Assembly (NCBI GenBank): GCA_947496465.1
Contig: CANMCX010000012.1
Coordinates: forward strand, 1-64,000
Direction of reading: 5' to 3'
Origin: Marinifilum_A sediminis
Lineage (GTDB): Bacteria; Bacteroidota; Bacteroidia; Bacteroidales; Marinifilaceae
Length of the DNA stretch: 64,000 bases
Numbering within the stretch: the first letter of the stretch is position 1; the number at the start of each line of letters is the position of its first letter. Shown here piece after piece: positions 16,933 to 26,362 of this stretch. Made by a program: the position numbers and the translations under genes. Below the pieces are notes generated by a model. That model had not been told where the DNA came from and did not search any database. It worked only from the letters and a program-made list of their open reading frames with translations.

Positions 16933-19824
16933 ATGGCAAGCGAAAAGTTTGTTTCCCGTCACATTGGTCCTCGCAATGGCGATATCAAAACCATGTTGGA
17001 AACTGTTGGCGCATCATCAATTGATGCCCTGATTGAAGAAACAATCCCTTCGGATATTAGATTAGATAAAGCGTTAGATTTACCTCAAGCGTTATCGGAA
17101 TACGAATATTTTTCGAAGATTAAAGGAATTGCTGCTAAGAATAAATTGTTCCGTACTTTTATTGGACAAGGTTACTACGATACCATTACACCTGCGGTAA
17201 TTCAAAGAAATGTGCTGGAAAATCCAGGATGGTATACACCTTATACTCCGTATCAGGCAGAAGTTTCACAAGGTAGATTAGAAGCTTTGTTGAACTTTCA
17301 GACTATGGTTTTGGATTTAACCAAAATGGAATTGGCAAACTGTTCTCTTCTTGATGAAGCAACAGCAGTGGGTGAAACCATGTACATGATGCAGGGACTT
17401 CGTTCTCGTGCTAAGAAGAAGGCTGGAGCGAATCAACTTTTTGTTGATGAGAAAATTTATACTCAAACTTTGGATGTTTTAATGACCAGAGCAACTCCTC
17501 TTGGAATTGAGTTGGTTATTGGTGATTATAAGACTTTTGAATTTACTGATAAGGTATTCGGCGCTGTGGTTCAATATCCTGCATCAAATGGTAGTATTGA
17601 AGATTATACTGATTTTGTGGAACGTGCTCATGCCGTTGAATCATTGGTTTCTGTAGCTGCTGATTTAATGAGTTTGACATTGTTAACTCCTCCAGGAGAA
17701 TGGGGTGCTGATATTGTTGTAGGTACTACTCAACGTTTTGGTATTCCAATGGGTTATGGTGGACCACATGCAGCTTATCTTGCTTGCCGTGAATCGTACA
17801 AACGTAATGTTCCAGGTCGTATTATTGGTGTAACCAAAGATGCTCAGGGAAATCACGCGGTTAGAATGGCATTGCAGACTCGTGAGCAACACATTAAGCG
17901 TGAAAAAGCAACTTCGAATATTTGTACAGCACAGGCTTTATTGGCAACAATGGCAGGTTTCTATGGTGTTTATCATGGTGCTGAAGGATTAAAGAGAATT
18001 GCTACACATATTCATTCTGCTGCAGGTCAACTTTCTGATGGATTAAAAGCATTAGGATATCAGCAAAATGTAGAAAATTACTTTGATACATTAGAGGTTG
18101 TAGTTCCTGCTGGAGTTTCTGTTGAAGAAATTCGTGAAGCTGCATTAAAAGCAGAATTGAACTTCCGTTACATTAACGATACAACAATTGGTATTTCTAC
18201 TGATGAAAAAATTAGTAAGGAAGAAATTAATACCATCTTAAATATTTTTGCAAAAGCTGCTGGTAAAGCAGAAGTTGCATATAAGGAATTAGAAGAGAAA
18301 TTCTATTTCGATTCAAAATTCACAAGAACAAGTGATTTCTTAACTCTTGATGTATTTAATCGTTATCGTTCCGAAACGGCAATGATGCGTTACATCAAAA
18401 GTCTTGAGAAAAAAGACATTGGGTTGAATACTTCTATGATTTCTTTGGGATCATGTACAATGAAGTTGAATGCTGCTGTTGAAATGTTACCTATTAGTTG
18501 GCCTGAGTTTGGTGGAATTCACCCTTTTGTACCAATGAATCAGGTTGATGGTTATACTCAAATCATCACAGAATTGGAACAGTGGTTATCAGTTATTACT
18601 GGATTTGCAGGATGTACTTTACAGCCTAATTCTGGTGCTGCTGGCGAATATACTGGTTTGATGGTGATTCGAGAGTATCATATTTCTCGTGGTGAAGGTC
18701 ACAGAAATATTGTTTTGATTCCTTCATCGGCTCATGGAACAAATCCTGCTTCGGTAACAGTAGCTGGTATGAAAGTGGTAATCGTTGCTTGTGATGAGAA
18801 TGGAAATGTGAAGTTTGACGACTTGAAATCGAAAGCTGAAAAGCATAAGGATGATTTGTGTGCTTACATGATTACTTATCCTTCTACTCACGGTGTATTC
18901 GAATCAGGTATCAAGGAAATGATGGATCTGATTCATGATAATGGTGGTCAGGTATACATGGATGGTGCGAATATGAATGCACAGGTAGGTTTAACACATC
19001 CTGGAATCATTGGTGCTGATGTTTGTCACTTGAACTTGCACAAAACATTCGCGATTCCTCATGGTGGTGGTGGTCCTGGAGTTGGTCCAATTGGAGTGGC
19101 TGAACACTTGGTACAATTCTTACCTTCTCATAAATATGTAAAAACTGGCGGCGAAAATGCAATTACAGCGGTAGCTGCTGCACCTTTCGGATCGGCAAGT
19201 GTATTGCCAATTACCTACGGTTACATTGCAATGCTTGGAGCTGATGGATTGAAAGAAGTTACCGAAATGGCAATTTTAAATGCTAACTATTTGGCTTCTT
19301 CATTCGAAAAATTAGGTTTTAAGATTTTATATAAAGGTGAAAACGGACGAGTTGGTCACGAGATGATTTTCGATTGTCGTGAGTTTAATAAATCTGTTGG
19401 AATTACGGATACAGATATTGCGAAGCGATTGATGGACTACGGTTTTCATGCTCCAACTTTATCTTTCCCAGTTCATGGAACCTTAATGGTTGAACCAACC
19501 GAAAGTGAGCCATTGGAAGAGTTAGATCGTTTTATCGAAGCATTGGCTAAAATCAATGGAGAGATGAAAGAGATTGAAGATGGTGTAGCTGATACGGTTG
19601 ATAATGTGTTGAAAAATGCTCCACATACACATCTTGTAATGACTGATGACGAGTGGAATCATACGTATTCTCGTAAGAAAGCAGTTTATCCATTAAAATG
19701 GGTTGCTGATAATAAATTCTGGCCAACGGTTGGTCGAGTTGATGATGCTTACGGTGATCGTAACTTAATGTGTACTTGTGCACCTCTTGAGGTTTACAAT
19801 GAAGAATTCATTGATGCTGATTGA
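16933..19824 (+). CDS. gcvP: glycine dehydrogenase (decarboxylating), P protein
   Basis: The 963-residue P protein of the glycine cleavage system decarboxylates glycine with PLP and passes the aminomethyl group to GcvH. Both homologous halves are fused in one chain, as in most bacteria outside the two-subunit type. The PLP lysine is Lys704 in [16 protein letters not shown]; the N-terminal half keeps RHIGP and [16 protein letters not shown]. The start ATG follows a 248-nt leader region in which I saw no glycine-riboswitch pattern. gcvT and gcvH are not in the window. A strong terminator follows. Confidence 0.97.
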   Translation: MASEKFVSRHIGPRNGDIKTMLETVGASSIDALIEETIPSDIRLDKALDLPQALSEYEYFSKIKGIAAKNKLFRTFIGQGYYDTITPAVIQRNVLENPGWYTPYTPYQAEVSQGRLEALLNFQTMVLDLTKMELANCSLLDEATAVGETMYMMQGLRSRAKKKAGANQLFVDEKIYTQTLDVLMTRATPLGIELVIGDYKTFEFTDKVFGAVVQYPASNGSIEDYTDFVERAHAVESLVSVAADLMSLTLLTPPGEWGADIVVGTTQRFGIPMGYGGPHAAYLACRESYKRNVPGRIIGVTKDAQGNHAVRMALQTREQHIKREKATSNICTAQALLATMAGFYGVYHGAEGLKRIATHIHSAAGQLSDGLKALGYQQNVENYFDTLEVVVPAGVSVEEIREAALKAELNFRYINDTTIGISTDEKISKEEINTILNIFAKAAGKAEVAYKELEEKFYFDSKFTRTSDFLTLDVFNRYRSETAMMRYIKSLEKKDIGLNTSMISLGSCTMKLNAAVEMLPISWPEFGGIHPFVPMNQVDGYTQIITELEQWLSVITGFAGCTLQPNSGAAGEYTGLMVIREYHISRGEGHRNIVLIPSSAHGTNPASVTVAGMKVVIVACDENGNVKFDDLKSKAEKHKDDLCAYMITYPSTHGVFESGIKEMMDLIHDNGGQVYMDGANMNAQVGLTHPGIIGADVCHLNLHKTFAIPHGGGGPGVGPIGVAEHLVQFLPSHKYVKTGGENAITAVAAAPFGSASVLPITYGYIAMLGADGLKEVTEMAILNANYLASSFEKLGFKILYKGENGRVGHEMIFDCREFNKSVGITDTDIAKRLMDYGFHAPTLSFPVHGTLMVEPTESEPLEELDRFIEALAKINGEMKEIEDGVADTVDNVLKNAPHTHLVMTDDEWNHTYSRKKAVYPLKWVADNKFWPTVGRVDDAYGDRNLMCTCAPLEVYNEEFIDAD

Positions 19825-19850
19825 TTAATCAGAACATTTAGATAAAATTG

Positions 19851-19885
19851 AATCCGGTGAGTGTAAAACTCATCGGATTTTTTAT
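19851..19885 (+). terminator. gcvP terminator
   Basis: AATCCGGTGAGT (19851-19862) pairs with ACTCATCGGATT (19868-19879), 12 bp with one G-T wobble, loop GTAAA, then a T run. Confidence 0.92.
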
Positions 19886-19907
19886 TTGATCATATTTTCG
19901 CGCATAA

Positions 19908-19985
19908 AAAAGGAGGCTGCCCCTGCCTCCTTTTCATGTTCTATTACTAACCCTAAAATTTAACTATGAAATAATGAATTAAATA
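19908..19985 (-). ncRNA. hairpin plus ACTAACCC element, copy 1 (candidate small RNA or orphan leader)
   Basis: A hairpin (AAAAGGAGGC 19908-19917 with GCCTCCTTTT 19925-19934, loop TGCCCCT) lies beside an ACTAACCC box flanked by short pairing arms (TTCTATT with AATA-at-GAA) and an ATGAAA. The same layout recurs at 34719-34869. Read on the minus strand the hairpin has a T tail and looks like the end of a transcript. Read on the plus strand it resembles a leader before a start codon, but the frame closes after two codons. The strand given is a guess. The rest of the gap to 20122 is A/T-rich with nothing else recognised. Confidence 0.4.
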
Positions 19986-20122
19986 ATCCATTAAAATCTA
20001 CATACTATTACGTGGGAGTTGTAAAAAAGTTAGGTGTGTTTTATTCTTTTCCACTTAGTTTTAAGCATGTTATTTTCATAAAAATGAGAATTATCCTTTT
20101 TTTATAAGCCTTTCAAGAGGAT

Positions 20123-20160
20123 AAAAAAAAACGAAAAAAAAGTGCTTTTTTTTCGTTTTT
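20123..20160 (-). terminator. ddl terminator (bidirectional)
   Basis: A near-perfect A/T hairpin: ACGAAAAAAAA (20131-20141) with TTTTTTTTCGT (20146-20156), loop GTGC, flanked by A and T runs, so it can work on either strand. It lies 66 nt downstream of the ddl stop. Confidence 0.75.
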
Positions 20161-20225
20161 CTGTATTTGTAAATATCAATTTATCAATAGTTTAAGCTTC
20201 CTTAAATGAATTTTATCTTTAGAGA

Positions 20226-21197
20226 TTAAAATTCATTTTCTATAACTAAACTTAGGATATCTTTTAAATCTCGATTCATTGCTGCAACTTGTTTTGGTAT
20301 AAAACTGTTTGCCGTCATACCAGGAACGGTGTTTGCTTCCAGAACAATTATTTCTTCACCTCTAATCATATAATCAACACGCACAATGCCTTTGCATTTT
20401 AACGCATCGTAAATATTCGATGATAGATTTTGAATTTGTTTTGTAAGATCTTCAGAAATTCTGGCAGGAGTAATTTCTTCAGCCATATTTGGATCGTATT
20501 TAGCTTCAAAATCAAAAAACTCCTTTTTAGGAAGTACTTCTGTTACCGGAAAAAGTAAACTTTCTTTCTTCGTTTTTACCAAACCACAGGTGAATTCCAA
20601 ACCATCAATAAATTCTTCGATTATAACTTCGTTTCCTTCATTAAATGCTTTTTGAATTGCTTCTTCTAAATCGGCAACTTTTTTCACTTTAGAGATACCA
20701 AAACTAGATCCATCGGCATTTGGTTTCACAAAGCAAGGCATGTCTAATTTTGTATGAATATCATCAATTGAATATTCTTCGTTCTTTTTTAGTAGAACTG
20801 ATTTGGCAATTTTAAAACCTAAATTCTGAAGATAAGAATTGCAAGCATGCTTGTTAAAGCTTAAAGAGCTACTTAAAACACCGCAAGTTGAATGTGGTAT
20901 TTGAAGCAATTGCAGATATCCTTGTAAAACCCCATTTTCACCCGGAGTTCCATGTATGGCTATATAGGCAAAATCAAATTTTATCTTTTTACCATCTTTG
21001 GTAAAGCTGAAATCATTTTTATCGATAGGATAGGATTGCTCATTTATTTTAACATTCCATTCTAAACCGATCATCTCAAGTAAATATGGATCGTAAAGAT
21101 CCCTATCTAAAGTATTAAAAATATGATCTGCTGTTTGGCGCGATATAACTATTTCAGATGAATCGCCTCCGGCAATAACTGCAATTGTTCTTTTCAT
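20226..21197 (-). CDS. ddl: D-alanine--D-alanine ligase
   Basis: An ATP-grasp enzyme of 323 residues that makes D-Ala-D-Ala for peptidoglycan. Motifs include AVIAGGDSSEIVISR at the N-terminus, HGTPGENGVLQGYL, PCFVKPNADGSSFGISKV for ATP binding, EEFIDGLEFTCG and VLEANTVPGMT for metal and substrate binding. It is the last gene of a tight minus-strand run (PASTA protein, RluD-type synthase, Ddl) with 15-nt spacings. The alanine racemase/MurF fusion that uses its product lies far away, at 55248. Confidence 0.95.
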   Translation of the reverse strand: MKRTIAVIAGGDSSEIVISRQTADHIFNTLDRDLYDPYLLEMIGLEWNVKINEQSYPIDKNDFSFTKDGKKIKFDFAYIAIHGTPGENGVLQGYLQLLQIPHSTCGVLSSSLSFNKHACNSYLQNLGFKIAKSVLLKKNEEYSIDDIHTKLDMPCFVKPNADGSSFGISKVKKVADLEEAIQKAFNEGNEVIIEEFIDGLEFTCGLVKTKKESLLFPVTEVLPKKEFFDFEAKYDPNMAEEITPARISEDLTKQIQNLSSNIYDALKCKGIVRVDYMIRGEEIIVLEANTVPGMTANSFIPKQVAAMNRDLKDILSLVIENEF

Positions 21198-21212
21198 TGA
21201 TATCTTACTATT

Positions 21213-22271
21213 TTATTCTTCTCTAAAGGATGTATAATCTCTCCATTTTTGAATAACAGTACTCATGTCTTCAGGAATCTCCGAATCAAAAGAAATATAT
21301 TCTCCTGTTGCTGGATGATCGAAACCTAATGTTTTAGCGTGAAGAGCTTGTCTTGGACAGATTTTAAAGCAGTTCTGAACAAATTGTTTGTACTTGGTAA
21401 AGGTAGTTCCTTTTAAGATTTGATCTCCACCATAATCAGCATCATTGAAAAGAGGGTGACCAATATGCTTAAAATGCGCACGAATTTGATGAGTTCTTCC
21501 TGTTTCCAAAATACATTCTACCAAATTAACATAGCCCAATCGTTCCAATACTCTATAATGAGTAACTGCATGTTTTCCATATTCTCCATCAGGGAAAACA
21601 TCCATGACCTTTCGGTTTTTTAAGTTTCGGCCAACATGTCCAGTAATGGTTCCTTCGTCGTTCTCTAAATTACCCCATACCAAAGCGCGGTATTTTCTGT
21701 CGCTGGTTTTATTAAAAAATTGAAGTCCCAATTTTGTTTTTGCCTCTTCGGTTTTAGCAATAACCAAAATTCCAGAAGTGTCCTTGTCAATTCGATGTAC
21801 CAAACCTGGTCGAGGATCTTCCGAATTGAATAGAGGAAGATCTTTAAGGTGATATGCCAAAGCATTAACCAAAGTACCAGAATAGTGTCCGTAGGATGGA
21901 TGAACAACCATTCCTGGATTTTTATTCACAATTAAAAATGAATCATCCTCATAAACAATATTCAAAGGAATATCTTGAGCAATGATTTCAATTTCGCGTG
22001 GAGGATAGCTCAAAACAATAGTAATTACATCGTTTGGCTTCACTTTATAGTTCCTTTTTACCGGAATATCGTTTACATGAATGCAGCCTGCATTGGCAGC
22101 ATCCTGAATTTTATTTCTCGACGCATTTTGCATTCTATCAACTAAATATTTGTCGATACGAAGCAAGCTCTGTCCTGGATCCACTTCAAATCGAAAATGT
22201 TCAAACACCTCCTGATTGCTATCAAATTCCTCCTCTGTGTTGAAATTTTCTTTTGGTTCCTGTTCTGTCAT
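21213..22271 (-). CDS. rluD: RluD-family 23S rRNA pseudouridine synthase
   Basis: The 352-residue enzyme has an N-terminal S4 RNA-binding domain (RIDKYLVDRMQNASRNKIQDA, in the region of residues 35-80) and an RluA/RluD catalytic domain with the nucleophile Asp in LVHRIDKDTSGILV. It ends with the conserved GRTHQIRAHFKHIGHPLF block. An RluD-type enzyme modifies helix 69 uridines in 23S rRNA; assignment to RluD rather than RluA/C is by length and the S4 domain. It lies between the PASTA gene and ddl, an order often conserved in Bacteroidota. Confidence 0.92.
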   Translation of the reverse strand: MTEQEPKENFNTEEEFDSNQEVFEHFRFEVDPGQSLLRIDKYLVDRMQNASRNKIQDAANAGCIHVNDIPVKRNYKVKPNDVITIVLSYPPREIEIIAQDIPLNIVYEDDSFLIVNKNPGMVVHPSYGHYSGTLVNALAYHLKDLPLFNSEDPRPGLVHRIDKDTSGILVIAKTEEAKTKLGLQFFNKTSDRKYRALVWGNLENDEGTITGHVGRNLKNRKVMDVFPDGEYGKHAVTHYRVLERLGYVNLVECILETGRTHQIRAHFKHIGHPLFNDADYGGDQILKGTTFTKYKQFVQNCFKICPRQALHAKTLGFDHPATGEYISFDSEIPEDMSTVIQKWRDYTSFREE

Positions 22272-22286
22272 TTTTCTAGTTGTATA

Positions 22287-23114
22287 TTAGTAAAGCAATT
22301 TGCTTAATCTTTTTTGTAAAATTGAATCAGCTTGATGCAGTTTTATTGTATCGGTTGTAAGCCAAACATCAATATTGCTCCCAGGTCTTATTTTTCTATC
22401 CTCATTATAGGTAGGATATTGCTTGAAAACCTTAGCTTTCAAAGAGTCCATGTGATTTAAAACTGATTCATCGTAACGAATTGAACCTAAATTAAGATTC
22501 GATAATATAATTTTTTCTTTTGCCTGGATTTGGCTTTTCCCTATAAGGTTTGGAGCTATAATTCCATAGGTTTTTCCTCTACCCAAAACCAAATCAATAG
22601 TAGCACCTTTGTTGATCATGCTTCCAGTGTTAATTGAGTCTCCCTTGTATTTTGGATAAAGTACCAAGTTAAAGAATTGGCTTTCGTTATATTCCAGACG
22701 TCCAATTTTAAATCCATTGGTCATTAGTAATTCATACGCCTGACGGAAGGAATTGTCAACCAAATTTGGAAAACGAACCTGTTCTGGTTTATGAGCATTG
22801 ATGGTTAAAAATAGATTTCTGTTTCTTTTAACAATAGCTCCGGCAATAGGTCTTTGGTCTAAAACGGTTCCAGGCTCTAACTTTGGATCATAAATAGAAT
22901 CGTAAACAGAGTATCTTAAATTTTCTGATTCTATTTTGTTGGCTGCATCTTCCAGACTTGATCCATAAAGATCAGGGACACTCAATTTTTCACCATGATG
23001 TGTATACCATTTTAATCCGGATAGCGTAATCCATACCAAAACAATTGTAACTAGTAAAGCAAGTCCTATTTGGAAGAGGAATAGTTTACTTTTAAAGAAA
23101 TTTCCTGATTTCAT
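22287..23114 (-). CDS. PASTA-domain membrane protein
   Basis: A 275-residue protein with a short cytoplasmic N-terminus, one transmembrane helix (about residues 12-32, IGLALLVTIVLVWITLSG) and three PASTA domains facing the periplasm (about 40-105, 110-180, 185-255). PASTA repeats are visible as VPDLYGSSLEDAANKI, FPNLVDNSFRQAYELL and APNLIGKSQIQAKEKI. Elsewhere PASTA domains sense muropeptides in Ser/Thr kinases or penicillin-binding proteins. Here there is no kinase or transpeptidase domain. It heads an operon with rluD and ddl, which suggests a link to cell-wall synthesis (inference). Confidence 0.88.
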   Translation of the reverse strand: MKSGNFFKSKLFLFQIGLALLVTIVLVWITLSGLKWYTHHGEKLSVPDLYGSSLEDAANKIESENLRYSVYDSIYDPKLEPGTVLDQRPIAGAIVKRNRNLFLTINAHKPEQVRFPNLVDNSFRQAYELLMTNGFKIGRLEYNESQFFNLVLYPKYKGDSINTGSMINKGATIDLVLGRGKTYGIIAPNLIGKSQIQAKEKIILSNLNLGSIRYDESVLNHMDSLKAKVFKQYPTYNEDRKIRPGSNIDVWLTTDTIKLHQADSILQKRLSKLLY

Positions 23115-23218
23115 CCGTTTTTGATTTTTGATTGGCAGATATTTTAAATAACTGCTTACAGAGCTATGTAATTGTGTTGATTCGAAAGAAATTATTTTTT
23201 CAATCTTTTCACATCTTA

Positions 23219-23226
23219 CAAAAATA
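23219..23226 (-). promoter_or_regulatory. -7 element for the PASTA-rluD-ddl operon
   Basis: Minus-strand TATTTTTG matches TAnnTTTG, 104 nt upstream of the PASTA start codon. No TTG was found at the -33 distance. Confidence 0.35.
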
Positions 23227-23337
23227 ACAGAGATTTTTAGATTTAAGAAACCTAAAAATGAAATTTGAGCCTATATTTTATCGAGCTTGTAAATGATTTA
23301 ATACTTGCATTGATTATTAAAGTGTAGATTTTAAGGC

Positions 23338-23363
23338 AAAAAAAAAGAGTTCCTCCGGAACTC
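23338..23363 (-). terminator. rpmH terminator
   Basis: GAGTTCC (23347-23353) with GGAACTC (23357-23363), 3-nt loop; on the minus strand a run of T (complement of A 23338-23346) follows. It lies ~90 nt downstream of the rpmH stop. Confidence 0.82.
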
Positions 23364-23450
23364 CCATCATTTTTTGCAAACTCTGTAAAATACAAAAAAG
23401 TAAAGAATAGATATTCCTTACTTTCTGTATATCGGTTACTTAATTTAAAA

Positions 23451-23609
23451 TTAAGCTTTGTGTCTGCGTTCGCTAGATACAGAAACTTTCTTTCTGCCTT
23501 TAGCTCTTCTACGAGATAATACGGCTCTTCCGCTTACAGAAGACATTCTTTCTCTGAAACCGTGTTTATTTCTTCTCTTTCTATTTGATGGTTGAAATGT
23601 TCTTTTCAT
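23451..23609 (-). CDS. rpmH: 50S ribosomal protein L34
   Basis: A 52-residue, very basic protein read on the minus strand. It begins [20 protein letters not shown], the invariant L34 start, and ends with [10 protein letters not shown] and K make up over a third of the residues. L34 sits in domain III of 23S rRNA. It is flanked by a consensus promoter and a terminator, so it is a single-gene unit. dnaA and rnpA, its partners in many bacteria, are not next to it; there is no sign of the replication origin here. Confidence 0.95.
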   Translation of the reverse strand: MKRTFQPSNRKRRNKHGFRERMSSVSGRAVLSRRRAKGRKKVSVSSERRHKA

Positions 23610-23660
23610 CGCGAAAAATTTTTATCTAATAAAGTTATTATATGCGTTGATTTTGGACTG

Positions 23661-23690
23661 CAAAAATAGGGTTTTTTTTAATCTGACAAA
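23661..23690 (-). promoter_or_regulatory. rpmH promoter
   Basis: Minus strand: TTTG (23690-23687), 18 nt, then TATTTTTG (23668-23661), a full match to TAnnTTTG. The ATG is 52 nt downstream. Confidence 0.65.
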
Positions 23691-23712
23691 AGGATGTTCG
23701 AAAAAAAATTCA

Positions 23713-24333
23713 TTAAAGCTCAAGATGTACAACTTTTTTAGTTTCAAAGAACTCCTCTTTAAAAAAATCGGTACAGTCGAAAAGCATTACTTTATCACCG
23801 TATCCAGCGATTTCTTCCTGAAAATCTCCACCCTTAATATAGAGGATTCCGTTGGCTAAACTATTTTTATCTTTTTGCTCACTATTTTTACGAACCATGT
23901 TCACAAATTTCGGAAAAGCGGTCACGGCTCGGCTGACAATAAAATCAAATTTGTCTTTTACTTGTTGAACTCTAGTGTGTTCTGCTCGTAAGTTTTTTAA
24001 TCCTAATGCTGTTGCAACTTCATTTACCACTTTTATTTTTTTTCCGATCGAATCTACCAGGAAAAAATCAGTTTCTGGAAACATGATAGCTAAAGGAATT
24101 CCTGGAAATCCGCCACCACAACCAACATCCATAATTTTGGTTCCTGGTTCAAATTGAATCACCTTTGCTATTGAAAGAGAATGCAACACATGATGTAGAT
24201 ACAATGAATCAATATCTTTTCGAGAAATAACATTGATTTGATCGTTCCAATGAGTGTATAGAGATTGCAGCTGAGAAAATTTGTCTTTTTGATCCTCAGT
24301 TAAGTCTGTAAAATATTTTTCAATGATTTCCAT
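23713..24333 (-). CDS. rsmG: 16S rRNA (guanine-527-N7)-methyltransferase
   Basis: The 206-residue Rossmann methyltransferase uses S-adenosylmethionine to modify G527 in 16S rRNA. Motif I is IMDVGCGGGFPGIPLAIMFP (residues ~65-84); a VSRAVTAFPKFV stretch and KGGDFQEEI follow. The frame is open from a TTG at 24357, but the ATG at 24333 fits the family N-terminus, and the longer start overlaps a -7 promoter element at 24355-24362 (TATCTTTG on the minus strand). It is downstream of the sigma-factor gene and may be transcribed from its own promoter. Confidence 0.94.
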   Translation of the reverse strand: MEIIEKYFTDLTEDQKDKFSQLQSLYTHWNDQINVISRKDIDSLYLHHVLHSLSIAKVIQFEPGTKIMDVGCGGGFPGIPLAIMFPETDFFLVDSIGKKIKVVNEVATALGLKNLRAEHTRVQQVKDKFDFIVSRAVTAFPKFVNMVRKNSEQKDKNSLANGILYIKGGDFQEEIAGYGDKVMLFDCTDFFKEEFFETKKVVHLEL

Positions 24334-24354
24334 GCCAATTGTAATTTGAGTTGG

Positions 24355-24362
24355 CAAAGATA
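24355..24362 (-). promoter_or_regulatory. -7 element for rsmG
   Basis: Minus-strand TATCTTTG matches TAnnTTTG, 21 nt before the rsmG ATG at 24333. Confidence 0.4.
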
Positions 24363-24408
24363 AAAACTAATTTGGAAGCTATGAGTTTAACTCAAGGCAA
24401 AAAAGAAA

Positions 24409-25023
24409 TTACTTCTTTTTCTTTTCGATTTTCACTTCTGAATCTTTAAGGTTGTTGAAGAGTAATTCGCGTGCTCTAAAAAGTTGAGCTTTAACGGTCC
24501 CGATTGGCAATTTAAGCTCTTGAGCGATTTCATCGTAAGAGAATTCCTCAAAATAACGAAGTTCGATCAATCGACGATACCTTTCTTTTAATCGACTAAC
24601 TTCGTTACGCATTATTTTTGCCTTCTGCTTTTTTACAAATTCCTGTTCTGGGTTTAAACCTCCCGACTCAAGCGTGATAGATCTTTCATTCTCTTTATCA
24701 TCCTTACCATCGATTGATATCGTATTTCCTTTTTTCTTTCTTAAAAAATCGATACAGTTGTTAGAGGCGATTTTAAATAGCCATGTGCTAAAAGCATATT
24801 TAGGAGAATATTGCTTTATATTACGAAAGGCTTTTCCGAATGCTTCAAAAGTTAAATCTTCAGCATCATTTTTGTTATTAACCATTTTTAATAACATGAA
24901 AAAGATTGCGTCCTTATACCTTTTGAAAAGTTCCTCGTAAGCTTTTTGATCACCATTAACCGAGGCTAAAACAAGCCTGTAATCGTACTGAGCTTTTTCG
25001 GAGAGATTCGGATTTATTTCCAT
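24409..25023 (-). CDS. RNA polymerase sigma factor, ECF-like
   Basis: The 204-residue protein has sigma-70 region 2 (YEELFKRYKDAIFFMLLKMV, then DAEDLTFEAFGKAF and FSTWLFKIASNNCIDFLRKK; about residues 25-100) and region 4 (YRRLIELRYFEEFSYDEIAQ, about 140-190, helix-turn-helix). Regions 1 and 3 are absent, as in ECF factors. The linker has an acidic stretch (GKDDKENERSITLE). No anti-sigma factor is next to it. The start codon overlaps the stop of the glycosyltransferase gene by one base, so the two are likely translated together. Confidence 0.92.
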   Translation of the reverse strand: MEINPNLSEKAQYDYRLVLASVNGDQKAYEELFKRYKDAIFFMLLKMVNNKNDAEDLTFEAFGKAFRNIKQYSPKYAFSTWLFKIASNNCIDFLRKKKGNTISIDGKDDKENERSITLESGGLNPEQEFVKKQKAKIMRNEVSRLKERYRRLIELRYFEEFSYDEIAQELKLPIGTVKAQLFRARELLFNNLKDSEVKIEKKKK

Positions 25024-26138
25024 TATAATCGTTTACTGAGAATGAGACTTTTGATATAAAATAGCAATTTCGAAAACGGTCTGATAAGACCGTATACATA
25101 CGAAGATAAAAATAAATTCGCTTCCTTCAAATCCCTTGTCATTATTTTAAAACAGTATCCGGAAATAAATAATCCAACTACACTTATGGCGGTAAAAAAT
25201 ATGTAATGATTTGTAAATAGTAGTCCAGCGAGTAGAAACAAATACAAACAAACTTTACTCACAAAATCTAAATTGATTAAAAGCCTAATCCCTTTTGGGA
25301 TAAATTTTCTACTTATATAGTAGTTTAGGTTGACCTTTTTCCAGTCAACTTGTGCTTGAGTGGAACTGATAAGAGTTTTAGTATCGTAAGAAAGTGTAGA
25401 GGAAACTTTTGAATCTGAGCTAATTTTACGAAGTGCTAGATGGTCGTAACCAGCTTCGAAGTGGGAATGACCAGCGAATGCTTTTTTACTGAAAAAGTTA
25501 GTTTTTGAGTATCCCATATTATCTCCATTTGCAGCATAGGTTTTTCTTATTGAAGAAAATGCAGATACTTTTAAACTTTGCATTAGCAAATCGTATTTCA
25601 TGAAATTATACAAGAAGCCTTTTTTGTTCTCAAAATTAGAATAGCCCGAATAGTTGTTTTCACAAATGGAGTTTATAGTATTTGTAAGCCAATTTTCATT
25701 TACGGGTTTGCAGTTGGGGTTGGAAAAAATAAGTTGGTCGTTTTTAGCTGCTTTTATTCCAATAGTTAAGGCTAGTTTTTTATTGTGATTAAATTTTTCA
25801 TCAATAGGAATGTTAGTAGTCTTTAAATTTGAATGTTTACTTTGGAGGACACGAATGATCTCTTCTGTATTATCAGTGCTACAATCATTCACCAAAATAA
25901 TTTCAAAATTGGGATAGTTTTGATTTAAGAAAAATGGAAGATTTTCCTTTAGTTGTTCTGCTTGATTTTTAGAGCAAATGATAATGGAAACACTTTTGTT
26001 GTGTTGGGTAGTTCTAGGTGATTTATTGCGTTTGTATTTGATGAAATAAAAGATTTGAAATGAAAAGTAGAAAAGGAATGAAATTGAAAATCCAATAGCA
26101 ATAAATAATTGAAACGGTGTGAGAGAATAAGTAGGCAA
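25023..26138 (-). CDS. family 2 glycosyltransferase, membrane-anchored
   Basis: The 371-residue enzyme begins with a transmembrane helix (about residues 10-33), then a GT-A domain: VSIIICSKNQAEQLKENLPF, FEIILVNDCSTDNTEEII (nucleotide-sugar binding) and FSNPNCKPVNENW, where the usual DxD is replaced by N-P-N. Two C-terminal hydrophobic stretches (about 290-330) anchor it again. The start is TTG at 26138; no in-frame ATG fits. The acceptor and sugar are unknown. The gene overlaps the sigma-factor gene by one base (TAATG type), which suggests translational coupling. Confidence 0.87.
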   Translation of the reverse strand: MPTYSLTPFQLFIAIGFSISFLFYFSFQIFYFIKYKRNKSPRTTQHNKSVSIIICSKNQAEQLKENLPFFLNQNYPNFEIILVNDCSTDNTEEIIRVLQSKHSNLKTTNIPIDEKFNHNKKLALTIGIKAAKNDQLIFSNPNCKPVNENWLTNTINSICENNYSGYSNFENKKGFLYNFMKYDLLMQSLKVSAFSSIRKTYAANGDNMGYSKTNFFSKKAFAGHSHFEAGYDHLALRKISSDSKVSSTLSYDTKTLISSTQAQVDWKKVNLNYYISRKFIPKGIRLLINLDFVSKVCLYLFLLAGLLFTNHYIFFTAISVVGLFISGYCFKIMTRDLKEANLFLSSYVYGLIRPFSKLLFYIKSLILSKRL

Positions 26139-26304
26139 TTGATTTAAGTTTTAGTTTTTATGATTCCCAAAAATAAGAGAATCTTTAGGATTTAAAAGAT
26201 GAATTGTCTGTTTTTATTCAAAGAATGAAAGATGTAAGTAATCGTTACAATCTGCTCAAATCATCTAGAATTATACATCTCGATAAAGAACTAAGATTAA
26301 TTAG

Positions 26305-26312
26305 TATCTTTG
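26305..26312 (+). promoter_or_regulatory. -7 element for tgt
   Basis: TATCTTTG matches TAnnTTTG and lies 50 nt before the tgt ATG. It falls inside an upstream extension of the reading frame, which argues that the extension is not translated. Confidence 0.45.
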
Positions 26313-26362
26313 TTGCCGATTTTTGTAAAACTAGAGTTTTACATACCATTAAAACAGTCAAT

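Noticed and set aside
23451..23609. rpmH region as the replication origin (rpmH-dnaA neighbourhood)
   Set aside because: dnaA, rnpA and DnaA boxes are absent; rpmH stands alone between its own promoter and terminator.
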